From: Dryococelus australis
Lineage: Eukaryota; Arthropoda; Insecta; Phasmatodea; Phasmatidae
DNA length: 64,000 nt
Assembly: GCA_029891345.1 (NCBI GenBank)
Contig: CM056997.1
Coordinates: 215,365,212-215,429,211, forward strand
Direction of reading: 5' to 3'
Shown: positions 45,640-59,469 of the stretch, one piece after another
Position numbering within the stretch: position 1 is the stretch's first letter
Layout of the letters: the number at the start of each line of letters is the position of its first letter
Program-made: the position numbers and the translations under genes
Notes under the pieces: generated by a model
The model's database searches: none
Seen by the model: only the letters and a program-made list of their open reading frames with translations
What the model was told of the DNA's origin: nothing

Positions 45640-45840
45640 GCCTTCAGTATTGTATAAACAAATGGCGACTGAAAAAGAATATGGCGGCCACCAGTAACGT
45701 ATAAACAATTGAGAGAAGAGAATAAATATAATGTGGTGACCTCCAGCAATATATAAAACAAGGACAGACGAAAAATAATCGAATATGACGGCCTCCAGTA
45801 ACGTATAAACAAATGACGAACGAGAAATCAAAACAGCGGC
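45640..45840 (+). repeat. ~50-bp tandem repeat, four copies
   Basis: Copies of CCAGTAACGTATAAACAAATG + ACGACGAAAAATAATATGGCGGC start near 45650, 45692, 45742 and 45797. A homopolymer-rich A/T segment follows to 46180. Confidence 0.75.
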
Positions 45841-46202
45841 CGTGTTGGAAAGTTTTTTTAAATAAAAACTTTTTAAGAAAATTTTAAATAAGAATTTTGA
45901 AGGAAAATTTTGAAGGGGAAAAATTCGAGGGAAAAATGGATTATTGGCTGCCGGGGTTAAATACTTTTAAATAAAAAAAAAAAAAAAAAACTAATAAAAA
46001 TTCTGTAAAAATAAATTATTAAAATGATTTTTTTAATTTTTAAAAGATAATTTAAATTTTTAAACGATTTTTAATTAAATATTTTAATAGTATTTGTTTT
46101 AATATTTTAACATTTTTTTAAATTCTTAAACAATTTTAATTAAGTTTTCCGTATTTAATTTTTAAATATATTTTTTGCAATTTTTGGGGTTTTGGGGGCC
46201 AG

Positions 46203-46243
46203 AGGTCACCAGCATTAAGGTCAAGGTCATGGGTAAAAGGTCA
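46203..46243 (+). promoter_or_regulatory. Cluster of four nuclear-receptor half-sites
   Basis: AGGTCA occurs at 46203-46208, 46218-46223, 46224-46229 and 46238-46243. The middle pair forms a DR0, and TCAAGGTCA (46221-46229) equals the extended half-site bound by FTZ-F1/SF-1 and ERR-type receptors (established). No gene is identified nearby, so function is unproven. Confidence 0.4.
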
Positions 46244-46249
46244 CGGTTG

Positions 46250-49200
46250 AGATAAATGACATTCGATATGGCGGATGGTGACGTAACAAGATAGGTTCAG
46301 TTCCTGTAGAGTCCAATCATTTCACAGGTATAAAGTAAAATAGGTGGTAATGCACACCGACATGAAGGTAGTCATTGCATGTTTGCCTGCAGTGAATAGA
46401 CAAAGTATGTCATTCGCCGGGATGTAAGTGGAAGTATTGTAGCAATACATTCGCTAACACCCCCCTATTAAACATCGTGAAGATAGTAACGGCTCATTTA
46501 CCATCGACTACAACACCTACCTGTGCGGCGTAGGTATATGTGAAATAAATGGGTGTCTTGCATGCTCGTCAACAGGAGTCGAACAAAATATTAATGAGAA
46601 GATGGCCAAAAGCAGCACGTGTCTTGTTATGGCCGATGCTCTGTGAGAATACGAGGAATAACTAATCAGGTGGTAGTTTAAGGGGACAACATTTATAAAG
46701 GGGCAAATAAAATCATATAAGAAAGAAACGATGAAGAGAGGATGGATAAATAATGAAGGTGGAGGATTGGCATTCGTCGTATGTGTACGTCGTCTCCTGC
46801 CAGTCGATGAAAAAACTTCGGCTCCTCTTCAAGCAGTTATTTTTGCAAAAATTCTTAATGTATGATTTTCATTACTATTAGTTTCAGATAATCTTGTTCG
46901 TTAGTGATCTCTACCAAATTTCATCATTTACAAATAATGAAACGTTTTTCCCCCCATTCTACCTTCTGGGGTGGATATTGTGATTGCTGGAAAGCAGTTG
47001 GTTTACTGAAGAAGGCGAAGAATGAAAGAAAGTGGAAGGAGTGTGGCAGGTTTGAGGTTTTTGGGCGTTCGATCGGCATTTTAGCATTGCTTGTGGTGTA
47101 GAGAAGAAGAACCAACTTTAACAAGACTTTAGGACCATGAGTCACACTATTAGCACTATCGTCCTGGAATTCATACCGACAATAGTTAGCACTCTTTAAA
47201 AAAGAAGCATTCTATATAAAAACACATAGTTTCTCCACATCCACTTATTGCTGAAGAAGGTTCTCGACGATCCACGCTAAGCTAAGGAAACGGTATCTCT
47301 AGGACAGAACTGGACTCATATGCTTGTTATTACTATATACGGCTTCCCAGATGTTGTCAGCGGCTGTCTCAACTTTTCATTACGAAGAGAGTTATAAAAA
47401 AATTGTAGGAGAGAAAGCCCGCTGTCTGTACTGCAACTACAGAAGTCTTGCTGGTGAGTTCTGTATCATATGTTGCATGCCACAATGGTCTAAGGTGCAG
47501 GAAGTAGTCATGATGTGGAATAGTGATGGGAGAAGGTTGTAACACAAATTGCCCTCTCTGTAAAATAAAATATCCTTGAAATACAGAAAACTTTTCTGGC
47601 TACAGAAACGTCCATAACACCGAACTTAAAACCCGAAAATGTCAGGTCTCCCAGCCACAGTGGAAATTTTGGGCACACGCGACTCATTCACGTTAATGCG
47701 ACAGGCGAATAACAGCTGAAAGTCCCATTTACATGAAGTGTATTAAATATTTCAGAGGCAGAACCATATCTCGTGTTCACTGTACCAGCATCGTTGGTTG
47801 CAAATTCTTACGTCACAGGAAGCGTATTTCATGTCAGGCAAGTACGTACACGATTGCCGTGACACGTAATATACTCTCCGTAGGCTACATTATTCCCTCT
47901 CTAGCAAATTTGTAAGTGTACAAGTGGTGTCACTTTACAAGTTGAATTCAGTCGACACACATTTCGCTTGAGGTTCTTCACAAAATAAAATAAACTGCAA
48001 AGATATGATACGACTTGCAGTCTGAGTGACCCCATAGAAGTATATAACGTTTAAGCTTGAAGTGATATCACATAATGAACTAAATATGTAATCTTCAATG
48101 TTTGGCTAGTGCGATAATGAAATAAGATGTGCAAGTACTGACAAAAGCCAGCTGCTATTGGGAAATTATTTCACTGAAATTATCGGCAATGACACCATTA
48201 TTTCAATTAAATTCCGTAACGCTGATACATTGCCGATTTACTAACGATGAATTATTAATCAACGTTCAAAATTAACGAACAGTATCATGTGGCGTGTGTT
48301 AAAACTCGCCATTTTCGACGAATCAGCCCAAATATTTCAAAATAAAGTGTGGTCAATTGCAATACCTAGCAGATGAGCAGTTAGCATAACACTCGCTGCC
48401 ATAAGGTTGCCGCATTTCTGGAAAGCTATACGTTCCTAAAAGAGTTAAGCCCATGAAAGTGTAGCGTAGAAATAACTTCACTGAAATTAAAAAAAAATAA
48501 TACTTAAACAATAATTGCTTACACTGTGTGTGTTCAGTTTTCGTAAGTGAATATGAGTGAATGCTGAACAAATTATGACATTCATTGAACCATGTAACTG
48601 GAAAAAGTGGTGTTACCGCTTTATTTTATGCTTGTGTATTATTTCCATGAAATTGTGAAACTGTATTTCAGTATTAATTAACATATTCCTGTTTAAAAAA
48701 AAAGGATTATGACACCCTCAGTAATGATTTTGCAGCAAGAATACTGCCCAGATAAATTAGGTAAATTTTCAATAGTGTATAATAAAAGCAGATACATTTA
48801 CCAATATAGATATCATTGATATAGATATCACAGCTTGCATGCTGTGGTGTTTACGTATCCGTGTGTGAGGATGTAGTGTTGGTTTTATACGTAGAGTCCA
48901 GGCTTTCACACGCCAAAATCAGATATTTTCAGCGTCTGATATCAATGGTGCAGATATAGTACATTCCATACAAAACTGCAAACTTTTATGATAAACTTCA
49001 TCAGTTATATTTACAGTACAAACATTGTGTGTCGTCAGTTATTAAAAATAACTCGAACTAAACTCTACCTTAGCATGTCTGAATTTTCATCGATCGCTTC
49101 CAAAGATTTTTTTTTTCGTGAAGCATAGCTCTATATTCAACCCTAGCATATTTAAATAAAGGAAAGTATAAATAGCATCTAATTATAAATGGAAAGTAGT

Positions 49201-50140
49201 TAATTTTTTGGCTATACATACAAACTTAATTTTGCCAAAAATTGTTAACGAAATTCTTTATAAAGCCTACTCTATCGCTAAAATAATTCGCGAATTTCTT
49301 CGACCCGCACCGAAAAAAAATGTTGTGGAAACCTCTCTGGAAGATTTAGCTCAGCAGTTAAATTTCCAGCGTGACCCTTTTCACTTACTAAGACAAAGTT
49401 AAATCACCTTCTTAAAATGCTTTCTGTATTAAGTGGGGGAAAATGTTCGTATTTTATGACACGCTCAAATTATACCTACCACAACCAACCTGAATAAAAG
49501 GAATTTTACATTATCAATCTCGGTATATTCACTTAAGTATTTCGGTAGGTTAGTCAACCAAATTGTGCATATTTGCCTATGCATTCATTAAAGATGATCT
49601 AGTTTGAGTAATAAGCACGTCCCGTCTGCCTTACAAAAATTAGTCTATTTGTGTGGAATACACGAGCTGATCGTATAGAGAATCTGGATAGCTTCATAAT
49701 GCGTCTGAACATTATTAAACTGTGAATAGAGTTACCAACAGAACACATTTAATGGATATATAGGCACTTGCGACCCAGTCATTCACTGATTGGTACTGAC
49801 AGAAGCTCTTCATTTCTCTGCCTTAGCTGTATGGAAGCGGACTAACAGGGTAGTTACAGTTTACCACTGTAATAGTCATTTACTGCCTGTAAAACTGGCG
49901 ATGAACCAGTCACTCCATCGAAAGAAATATTCAACCCTTTTGAGTTTGATTTCTAGTTTATAACCAGCTTATAAAGCGAATGAACTTGAACGCTCTCTCT
50001 TGAATGGAAGAAACGCGCTACATTTTGAAGCCCAGCCTATTGCCAAAATAAAGCGAGATTATAGGGTTTCCAGCTATGACGCACCGAATTGCGAATGTAT
50101 AAATATTTTTCAATTAGTATTGCGCTGATAAAAAAGCGAG
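46250..50140. other. Non-coding interval
   Basis: I see no supportable gene. A short frame at 47395-47525 contains CLYCNYRSLAGEFCIICC, which has paired cysteines but no recognised zinc-finger pattern. Confidence 0.3.
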
Positions 50141-50149
50141 TGAAGAGAT

Positions 50150-50390
50150 TTGGATGGCTCTTAACATCGAGGTCTTGAGAGACGATGAGGGTGATTGAGG
50201 TGAGCGTTGAGCAGCGTCAGAATGAAAGGGGTGGGGGAAACGGTAGATCCCCGAGAAAATCCGCCGACCAACGGCATAATCCGGCACGATTCCCACATTC
50301 GAAAATCCGTAGCGACCTGGCCGGGGATCGAGCCCGGATCGCATAGGTAGGAGGCAAGCAGGATAACCGCTCAGCCGCTATGGCCCTCCG
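50150..50390 (-). mobile_element. tRNA-derived SINE, family S1, copy 2
   Basis: The minus strand has GGCCATAGCGGCTGAGCGG (A box) and GGGCTCGATCCCCGG (B box), then the family body: CTCGGGGATCTACCGTTTCC, CACCCTCATCGTCTCTCAAG, ACCTCGATGTTAAGAGCCAT. It is the most complete copy. Confidence 0.85.
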
Positions 50391-50639
50391 CTTGTAAACA
50401 AAAAAAAATAGTATATTATCGGAAATGACGGAAATGCACGTGAACTATAATGTGGTAATTCCTACTAACTAAGGGTTCCTGGTACGCAGAATGCCGAGCT
50501 TATACAGTTAGCGGTGTGAGGCGGGTGAAGTGAAGTGAGAGGTATCAGCGCACGCAGCCGAGCTACAAACATTGGTCTCCATAGATATAATTAGTTACGC
50601 GTTACCAGATACGCACCGAATGTTTTTATAACAGTATGT

Positions 50640-51460
50640 GACACTAGAAAAATGTGTAATTTTTACAGAGAAATTATATATGTAATTTTACAAATGCTTG
50701 TAACAGTACAAAGATTTCGCTTATAAAACTACATGTTTGTAAAACTACAAGAGCCGTGTTTGTAACAGACCTAAAGAAATGTTTGTTCTGTACTGACCTG
50801 TATCTCCGAGCTTCAGCAAAATGGCGGACAACCAACAACCGTATTTAATTGTTGTTGCAAACATTATGGGTTATGTGAATTGTAGTTGTGTGCAAAAATA
50901 AATGCATTGCACGTTTGAATAATGTAAAACACAACTCAACTCAAATAATCACAATAAAACGACAATCTCGATAAAGCGTGACCGTATTACTCATTAACTG
51001 TTAACGTTTCCTATCTACACAGAGTCCTTAAAATGAAATAAATGTATTCCCCTTTAATTTAATCACTTCCTTAATATTGTGTAGCGGAATTTACTTAAAA
51101 AATTTATCTTATATTTTGAAAGTCAAGTAGGTCTTCTGGTTAACGTTATGGGAAATATAATAGAGGGTGTGTGTGTTTTAATTCCCGTACTATCGAAGTG
51201 TAGATATTCTATTCGTAAATAATATTTTTTAATATATTTTTTTAGTTCTTCTCTGATATCAATTCATCACATTTTTTTTTCTAGGAGAAAAAATTATGTA
51301 AACTTCTAAATAATATAAGTTATAATATAAGAATATCATTTGTAATATTACATATAGGTGATCTGCATATTTTACAAGAAATGTGTTTGTAGTCTTACAA
51401 AGGATTTTCTTGCAACTAGGTTTCCAAAGATTGTTCTTGTAAAAGTAGAAATAAAAATTT
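50640..51460. repeat. Scattered TTGTAAnnTTACA short repeats
   Basis: Words such as TGTAATTTTACAA, TTTGTAAAACTACA, TTTGTAATATTACA and TTGTAGTCTTACAA recur at 50660-50760 and 51330-51410, often as partial palindromes. No gene recognised. Confidence 0.4.
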
Positions 51461-51761
51461 AGAGTGAGATGGCTGGGCCGTACCGTCTGTCCACGCAGGT
51501 AGATGAGGCGCCAGGACATATGAGGAGCTTGCTTTGCCACTGTAACCAAATGATTATAGTTTCTGCGGCGATTGGGATATCAATGTCAGTTGGACTATTC
51601 TTAAAAAAAAAAAAAAAAGGAACATTTGTAGGCTAAGATTATTTGGAAATGCAACAGTAAACAACACTTAAACTTTACTAGAAATCGGGGAAAAATTTAC
51701 GTGTGGTCACATTCCTTGAAGTGTCATATTTAGGCCTATACCGAACATCCTTATGAGTAGG

Positions 51762-51935
51762 TCGCAGGCGCGTGGTAGCCGACCGCCTTAGCGTAGCTAG
51801 CTACACACTGGCATACCGGCCAAGAGGCTACTGGTTCGAATTCCGGGCAAGGCCTAGGTGTTAATTTATGTACGTCTGCGCTCTAAATGGGAACATTTCA
51901 TTTACACTTGTCGAATGCCACATGTAGCGTCAAAT
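51762..51935 (+). mobile_element. tRNA-derived SINE
   Basis: The head GTGGTAGCCGACCGCCTTAG is followed by a canonical B box GGTTCGAATTCC at 51833-51844. The next segment, AAGGCCTAGGTGTT, resembles the SINE at 17453. Confidence 0.7.
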
Positions 51936-51939
51936 AAAT

Positions 51940-53920
51940 AATTTTTCTTTTAATGTGGGAAGAGTTTTCTACTTTGAATTCCATTCATGTTTACGTGACG
52001 CTCCAAAACAAAATATTTGAACATAAAAATTTTTTCTTTTATACACAGTAGTTTTTCTTTTATATACAGTAGTTAAGCTGCCGCTTAACGGAAATGGAAG
52101 ACTGCCTGTTATTTCTTTTTCCAACCGGGCGTAAAGAAAAGTTTACAAGGAAATTTACACAGAGATTTTGTGAATCCACAGAAATGGCTGTGAAATTTAC
52201 GGAGAGTGCATTACTGAAGAAGCAAAGTGTCCGTAATTTTACGAACAATTCTGGTAATTTTTTTCAAGCATTTTCCGTAAATTTAAGCAAACATTTGTGA
52301 AGAGATCATTTAATATTTATCATCGGAAAAGATTGAAATGAATTCACTGAAACGTCGTGCGAGTTTCTTCACGGCGGTGTTCGTATTCGCCTATACAAAG
52401 AAATGTAAACTTTCGCAATCCATTCTTTAGGCGTTCTCCTACCTGGCGCTAGAAGTGCGTTTCAACGAGTTTGGAAAAAAAAATATATTTTTTAAACTAT
52501 CAAACTTGCCCCCAATATGTCAACCTACAAAAAGGAAGCACATCCCAGACGATGACGAGATGGTTCTTTCAAGACTTTACACACATTAGAAATATTATTT
52601 TCTTGTCCTGCAATATATATATATAAGGACGGCTGTATCTAAAATGTACTGATTGGATACACGCGAAACTACAAAAGAGGCATCCATCGGACTTAGCAAC
52701 CGAGTCGCGTTCAATGCAGCATATGTAGGATTGCCGCTGAAATTCCTGGTGTTCTGCGATCACGACGAAACGACTGCGAGCTAGTTCATTGACTCGTGAG
52801 TAGAGGCGATGCCGCTTTACATTCGCCGGTCGGCGATTGTTTCGCCTCACCCGCCCAATCGCACCCTTCGCTAGGCGGTCGCCTTAACCTGTGTCCACTA
52901 CCTTCCACTCATAGGAGAGACTGGCGACCGGAACGAACAATGTCACGCTAGAAACTCGCCGTCCACTCCTGAGGTTATTAAATTTATAATTACGTCGGAC
53001 ATAGCTCTGATAATACGTCATATGCCCGAAGTACTTATTCATTTAATTACAGAAACCATTGAAAATATAATTCAAAGAATACTCTTACGGTTGTATAACG
53101 GCAACATATTTCTCTTCTGGATTTTGGTGATATTTTATAATTTCGTGCCACGATGTAGGCGATACACTGCGTAGGCGATAAATTGCGTAAGACATTTCTA
53201 ATAAATATTCTACGCCACGTTGTAATTCCATAAAATATTATTTTCAGCTGAATCCTGACGTATTAATGTTAGATTTTTAGATTGTGCGAAAAATAAATTT
53301 GATTAAAAAATTAGTGTATGTTTCATTTCATTTGAAAAATTAATTGCCACCCATCGCAATACTTTTATGACACTATTGTTTCGTATCAAAACGATAAAGA
53401 ATATAATATGGTAAAAATGTTGAGAACAATTTCAGAATGCTGAACAGCCTTAATTCAAGTAACAGCCTATACGGTCATCACATTATAGGTGGTTTTTGCC
53501 GTCGTGTGTACCAACTGGGAACAGTTACAACAATCTGACACGTGTATCACGCTGCTCCAGTATGTTTCCCAGGACACTGTAACATTATCTACGATATCTG
53601 CATCTACCCTGCAAATAACATCAATTCCAGTCGCGTGCAATAGGACGCAGACGATGTAAGATTGCATTATGGCCATTTATTTATAAAACTCATATCTAAA
53701 CGAGATCTCATTGAGAAAAAGGAATTGTCTTAATAATCAAATATATAATGTTGACATTTACTTTGCTATTTCAAACCAACTATGGTTAAATCAAATATGG
53801 GTTGTTGAAGTAAATATAGTGATTTTTTTTTTTTGACAAATAATTTCGTTGGTGTATTTTTTCAAATCAAACGAATTTTTTGCTGACTATACCATATAGT
53901 TCATGTATGGTATGCTCAAC
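51940..53920. other. Non-coding interval
   Basis: No supportable gene. 52780-52960 is locally CpG-rich. Confidence 0.3.
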
Positions 53921-53924
53921 TCTC

Positions 53925-53926
<2 letters not shown>

Positions 53927-53997
<71 letters not shown>
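53927..53997 (+). repeat. (CT)n(TA)n compound microsatellite
   Basis: About 20 CT repeats followed by about 14 TA repeats, with a second TA run at 54002-54018. Confidence 0.95.
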
Positions 53998-53998
<1 letters not shown>

Positions 53999-54729
53999 CT
54001 TTATATATATATATATATTAATTTAGCAAAAAAACATATATTTGTTTTTAAAATGCCTACATACGCTTGCTTTTACAAAACGATTTATTTAAATCAACTA
54101 TATATTTGTCAAACTATTTTGGCATGGTAAATTTAACCATTTGTATACGTCCGTCTGAAAAACGAGCTTGGTTGGTAGTGGGCGAGTGCAAGATGGCAGA
54201 CCAAGAAACAAGAATGATGGTAATTTCATGGGTATTTGAAAAACTTACACCTGTTTTTGAAGGTATGTGGAAGTTTTATTTCTATTTTTTGCAATCCTAT
54301 TATCAATATGGATTAATTCCAGTGACATTTCACAGTGTTTCAAAACGTGCATGCTATACTGCCCTTGTTATAAACATAAACTAGATTTAAAGTAATACAA
54401 TTACACTTATTACGTTTTCGAGGTGTGTTTCGAAATAACAGCGCCCAGAAACAAGTAGGAATAACAGCTAAATGGGAGGAAGAGCAGAAGAAATAATCAT
54501 ATAACACACTAATATTCACTTCTAACGTCACACGGTCGTCGTGGTGTAATCGACCATTCATGATAGAAGTCCGTAGGTCACGCATACCTTCCGGCAAGTA
54601 TTGAGGGTTTCAAAGTTATGTTTTCGGTTACTAGTCGTCAGAGGAAAAAGGTAATAACAAATTAACAGTACAGTATACTAATGGCCCGTGTATTTTTAAA
54701 TATAATTCTATTATACAATAAAGCTAAAT

Positions 54730-55195
54730 TTTTTCCAGTGTGGCTAAAAGAAGTAACAGTGATAATTAAGTCGAATAAATGCATGTGTGGTTTAACTAAA
54801 TGATTTGGTAAGAAAAATCTTAGTAGCCAAGCCAAATAAATGCACGTTTGTTTTAACACAGGCATATATTTGGTTTGACAGAATTATTTGGTTAAATGAT
54901 ATTGCCTTATTAATCAAGCTAAACAGCTGCTTGGTGGTTTTAACACAGACATGTTGAAGTTAAACAGAGTTATTTGATTAAAAGGAATTACGGTTGTAGT
55001 TCTGCCAAACCTGTCAACTCACTTGATTCAGCAGTGAATATCGGTTATAATTACAGCAATATAACATTGTTGAAACAACTAAATAATATCAAACAAATAA
55101 TTTTGCTGCGCCAAGCAATGATCTGGATTGCTACTAAGCAAATATACCATTTGGTTGTTTCAAAAAAATTAAATTATATTTGACCAAATATTTTC
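54730..55195 (+). repeat. Degenerate repeats with ATTTGGTTTRACA core
   Basis: Imperfect copies of GTTTTAACACAGACAT-like and ATTATTTGGTTAAATGAT-like words recur at about 54790, 54850-54900, 54935-54985 and 55145-55190. Confidence 0.45.
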
Positions 55196-55319
55196 CCCAG
55201 TGCACCCTGGTTAATTTTGGCGGGGTTGTGCCTGCTAAGTTGTAACCGGAAGTTACAACCTAGCAAACTATGTTACTGTCATTTTTACTTACACATAATT
55301 TTTACCGCTGTAAATAAAT

Positions 55320-55775
55320 AAAATAACTGGAAAAATAACTTTTAAAACCAAGCTTTTGTATATAAATGCATTAAAAAGAGAAAAATAATTATAGTAGTTA
55401 CACAATTTGTAGAACTTGTAAGATGTGGTCGAACAGTCGTAATAAACTGTACTACAAATTAATACGTTTGTATGAATTTATATTTAGTATATAAAAGCTT
55501 GGCGCGAACAGTCAAGAGCCTTACGCAAGATATGTGTTTAGTACGCTTACGCAAATGAGGTATACGTTATATATTGCGCCAAGTTTTTATATACTTAGGC
55601 TAATATAAATCGATACAAACATATTAATTTGTTAATGTGTTAATATTATTTAATTACAGAGGTTCGACCACATCTTATAAGTTCTACATATTACGTAAAT
55701 AATATAGTTATTTTTCTCTTTTTAGTGCATTTATAAATAAATGCTTGGTTATAAAAGTTTTTTTACAGTTGTTTT
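55320..55775. mobile_element. Foldback (long-TIR) element, ~455 bp
   Basis: The left arm (about 55322-55505) and right arm (about 55580-55775) are reverse complements over nearly their whole length. Shared blocks include AACCAAGC/GCTTGGTT, AAAGAGAAAAATAA, AAGATGTGGTCGAAC and AAAGCTTGGCGC/GCGCCAAG. The loop is only about 75 bp. No ORF. This is a MITE-like or foldback transposon able to form a long hairpin RNA. Confidence 0.85.
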
Positions 55776-56119
55776 GTTTTTCCCTTTTTAGTTTCACCTT
55801 TTTTTTTTGTTATTAAAATATGTAGCAATGCACTTCTTGCGACAAACTTTATGTATTTTAATACGCAATGCTACGCCTGTCTAATTAAATACTAAAGAAC
55901 ATCATCAGATCCTGGTCACCATCTGCAATTAATTACACATCAAAACAAGTCCAACGAGGTCAATCTCGATACGTTTACTATGTGAGGAGAGAAGTTAATT
56001 TAAATGAACATTTCCAAGACATCGAAGTTTCTCATAAACTTTCGCCACCCTGCCTGATCGTGGCAGGCTTGTGCCACACACACAAGGGCGACAGTCAACG
56101 AGAGGGAAGTCTGGCCACA

Positions 56120-56370
56120 GTGCTGCAGCAATCTCAATTGGATAACGGGAAGTGGTTTAACATACATACACGTGAAGTTACATAAAAGCTTGTAACTTCC
56201 GGTTCCATCATGAGATCAGCTCAGTGGTACCCTCATATTGTATTTTCATCGGAACTACTCATGTAAGCAAAATTTCAGCTCAATTCGATAATGAGAAGTG
56301 GTTTAAAATCAACTTCCAAGATTTGCGCTAAACACACCTACCCACATACATACAAGTGAAGTTAACTGAA
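56120..56370 (+). repeat. 3'-end-like segments of a non-LTR retroelement (weak)
   Basis: CAATTGGATAACGGGAAGTG + GTTT...ACATACATACACGTGAAGTTA at 56130-56180 recurs as CAATTCGATAATGAGAAGTG...CATACATACAAGTGAAGTTAA at 56280-56362. The phrase CAAAATTTCAGCTCAATTCG plus an ACATACA tail resembles the 3' UTR of RTE-type LINEs. Confidence 0.4.
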
Positions 56371-56519
56371 AATTTGTTGAAACACATGGTCATAAATTTT
56401 TAACTATTGTCCTTAACTATAATTTTGTAGAATAAAGTTAATTTCCGTGAGTCAAAAATATATATGCCCCTACATTGGCTTGAAAAAAGGAAAATTTACT
56501 CACTAGTCAGACTCATCCC

Positions 56520-58760
56520 AAGTGCCTGCCTTTCTGTCTAGAAGTGATCTGGACTTACTCTATGGAGAGCGAGAGAGAGATCGTCGACTGACGGGAGAAA
56601 TAGAATCCAGGAACCCCCGCAGCCCGGGTAGCAAGGGGCCGCTTCTCCCTCCCCCTCCCAAACTAATCCCATTCGCCCAACTGGTATATGTCTGGCCACG
56701 ACGTAACATGTCCCGACGTGGAATAAGGTGTCGCGACAGCAGCTACGAGGGGTGGCTGTTCTGGAGGGTGGAAAAGGAATGGCACACGGACAGACTTGCC
56801 CCATTTTCGAGGAAGACGTGAAGGTGCTGGACGAAGAAAAGTATCTGGAGAGAGAGAGGATGATAAGTAAGGGTGTGCGGCCATGCTTAAAACTTCCTTT
56901 CAGCTTATTTGTATCCTGTTGCCAATTGTTAATATAAAATTGTCGGTGTGACTAACTAATAGACACAATGCATACATTTTAAAATTTTCACAAATTTACA
57001 CCTGAGATCACAATAAAATATTTAATTTTAAAATTATTAGTCAAAGGGACTTGTTTGCTGGTAAGTGATCACGTATGAAATCAACCTTTGAAAAAAAGAC
57101 ATTGTCTATAGCTGTATATATTTTAACGTAAGAATAGATAGAGAAACGGTGGTGAAGATGGAAGCATATCGACAAACATAGTTCCACATATTTACGTGGA
57201 ATAATAAGTGCGATATTTAAATATTTGGCCACCAAATATATTTAGTTCATTTTCTATTTCATTAATGCACTAAATGATAAGAATTAGAATATTAAGGTGG
57301 ACATTATCCTATCAATTTTCATTTGCACTCGATTGGCACATAATTCAAGGTCAATGGCAATACTAATTTTATATAAGGCGGAATCATATAAAACAAGATT
57401 AGAATGAAATTCTTTAACAGCACTTTCAAAAGTGCTCACATAATCGTGAACAGCCAGTATCAGAAATATTCAGCTGTGAAAAAAATTAATAAACACCTAT
57501 CGTACACGGACTATGCCTCTATAAATCATCGAGCCCAGGAGTAAATGCGGAGTATTTAGGAATACAGAAATTTATACCGCGAAATCTAAACACACACGCC
57601 AGCGAAATGGCATCATTGCTGACCATTACATCGGTAAGCCTTTTGCTAATCAGCGCCTGATAACCTACTTGCCAACCGGCAGAACAACACACATTAGCTA
57701 ATCAAATACAAAGTCCGTTCCTAGAAACTGGCGGAGCCAATCAGAGAATGGGTACGCCCACATCAAAGCAAACCCCACCACACCATTTCGCCACTGTGCA
57801 CTTATCTACTCTGTGGCATTTTTTGCCTGAGGTCGAGCCATGTGTGTGACTGGCCATGCTGTGCTGTGTGTGCTACAAGTTTCGCTGCACGAGTTGCCGG
57901 GATGTAGAGCAATCGTGCGTTGGTTCTCAGTCTGGTGGAACGCACTGACTCGCTGACACGGTGTTCTAACATTTTGCTGGCGTGTAGAGCTGTAGTTCAC
58001 TGAATAAGCTGATGTTTCACCTATGTTCATACCTAGGTACATATACTCAAGTACTCTGCGCCCTCACTACATTGTATGTCTTGAACTTGGTCGTGTGGAA
58101 TCGAGGGAAGTAATTCGTGAAACCATAATACAGCATACCGCCTTCTCGTTTCTGCGCTCTAGTTATTATGAAGAGGTGCACCACTGCTGCCGTTCTCTCT
58201 CTCTCTCTCTCTTTCACCCTCACTCCGGAACCCTGAGTCGCCAACGGGAAAGATAAAAATCGCCGCCTGATATTTCCTACCGTTACAATTTTCTCTTTCC
58301 TACTTCTGCGTTGCGTGTGTGTAGCGGCGAACTTGTATACATCGGCGGCTCGCGTGAAGAAGGCGTGGATGAATTCGTGTTGAAAACTGAGTTTTTCCCG
58401 AAGGGAGTGGGAGCACGCGATTTGCCATCATCAAAAAACACCCCCCAAAATGGACGGGTGAAAAGCAAGTTCAGAGGGAGCTGCGTTTTTTTTTTTTTTT
58501 TCCGTATTTATTTCGTCAAGAGCAACGGTAGAAGTACCATGAGCTGATTGGGGTAGTGGAAATAACCAAAGGAAACCGTTCAGCCACTAGCGGTAATTTT
58601 ATCCCCATTCCCCGGAGAATAAAAAAATTCTCATTCTACACTACTAAGCCAAGAGGGAAAGGGAAATGCAGGCGAATCATTCAACCACCATTTAAACTAG
58701 CCCCTTTGCCCTTTATCTGTATGCGCATGCAAAGTAGATGCTCTTGTGTGTCGGCCAGAC
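56520..58760. other. GC-rich patches without a recognised gene
   Basis: 56570-56830 and 57600-58480 are GC-richer than average. 57726-57805 is related to 61446-61520 (AATGGGTAcgCCCAC; TCTACTCTGTG), so a dispersed repeat is present. A CT run lies at 58195-58212 and T17 near 58486-58502. Confidence 0.35.
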
Positions 58761-58769
58761 AGCTCTAAG

Positions 58770-59438
58770 TCCGGTATTCCAGAACGTTTTTCTAAAGGTT
58801 TTGGTACATCTCAAATCATACCCAGGCCTTATCAGTATTCCAGAACGTAATAACATCAGTTAAGGGCTTAGATAAGCCACATCCGAAGCCGGAAACTGAG
58901 GGCTCTGATTTTGATGATTTATCCTTGGCGCAAATGAAACCTACGCATGCGCAGAACGCATATCATTTGCCGGAGCTGGTAGCACGACGAACAACCATAA
59001 ACAGTATGACGCGTCCAGACCGTTATACGCTTTGATGTAATTGTTTATCTAAAAATAAGGCAACCTACACGTTTAAGTTAGTTTGCAAATAAAACGTCAG
59101 GTCGGTAAGAACACTGTGTAATATGTACGACATGTTTTAAAAACCTCCACCATTACAAACAACGCGAAAAAAAAAGAGTAAAGTGTATATATATATATAT
59201 ATCAATCATTGAGCTCAAATAAACGTTTGTCGTGTTAGAGCAATTTTGCCCTGCCCCCATGGCTGAGGGGTAGGATGGCCGACTTGTAGTCGAGGGGCTG
59301 CAGGCTCGAGCCCCGGCGCGTCCGATGCGGCAGATCTCCAGTTCGCTTGCCGCACTGGGAATTTGTCAATAAGTTACTCTTACTTGAGCTCAATGACAAC
59401 TACAACGATAACATATATATCTGAACCGTTAATCTCTT

Positions 59439-59469
<31 letters not shown>

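Noticed and set aside
47395-47525. Cys-rich peptide suggesting a zinc finger
   Set aside because: The cysteine spacing does not fit a known finger class and there is no second copy.
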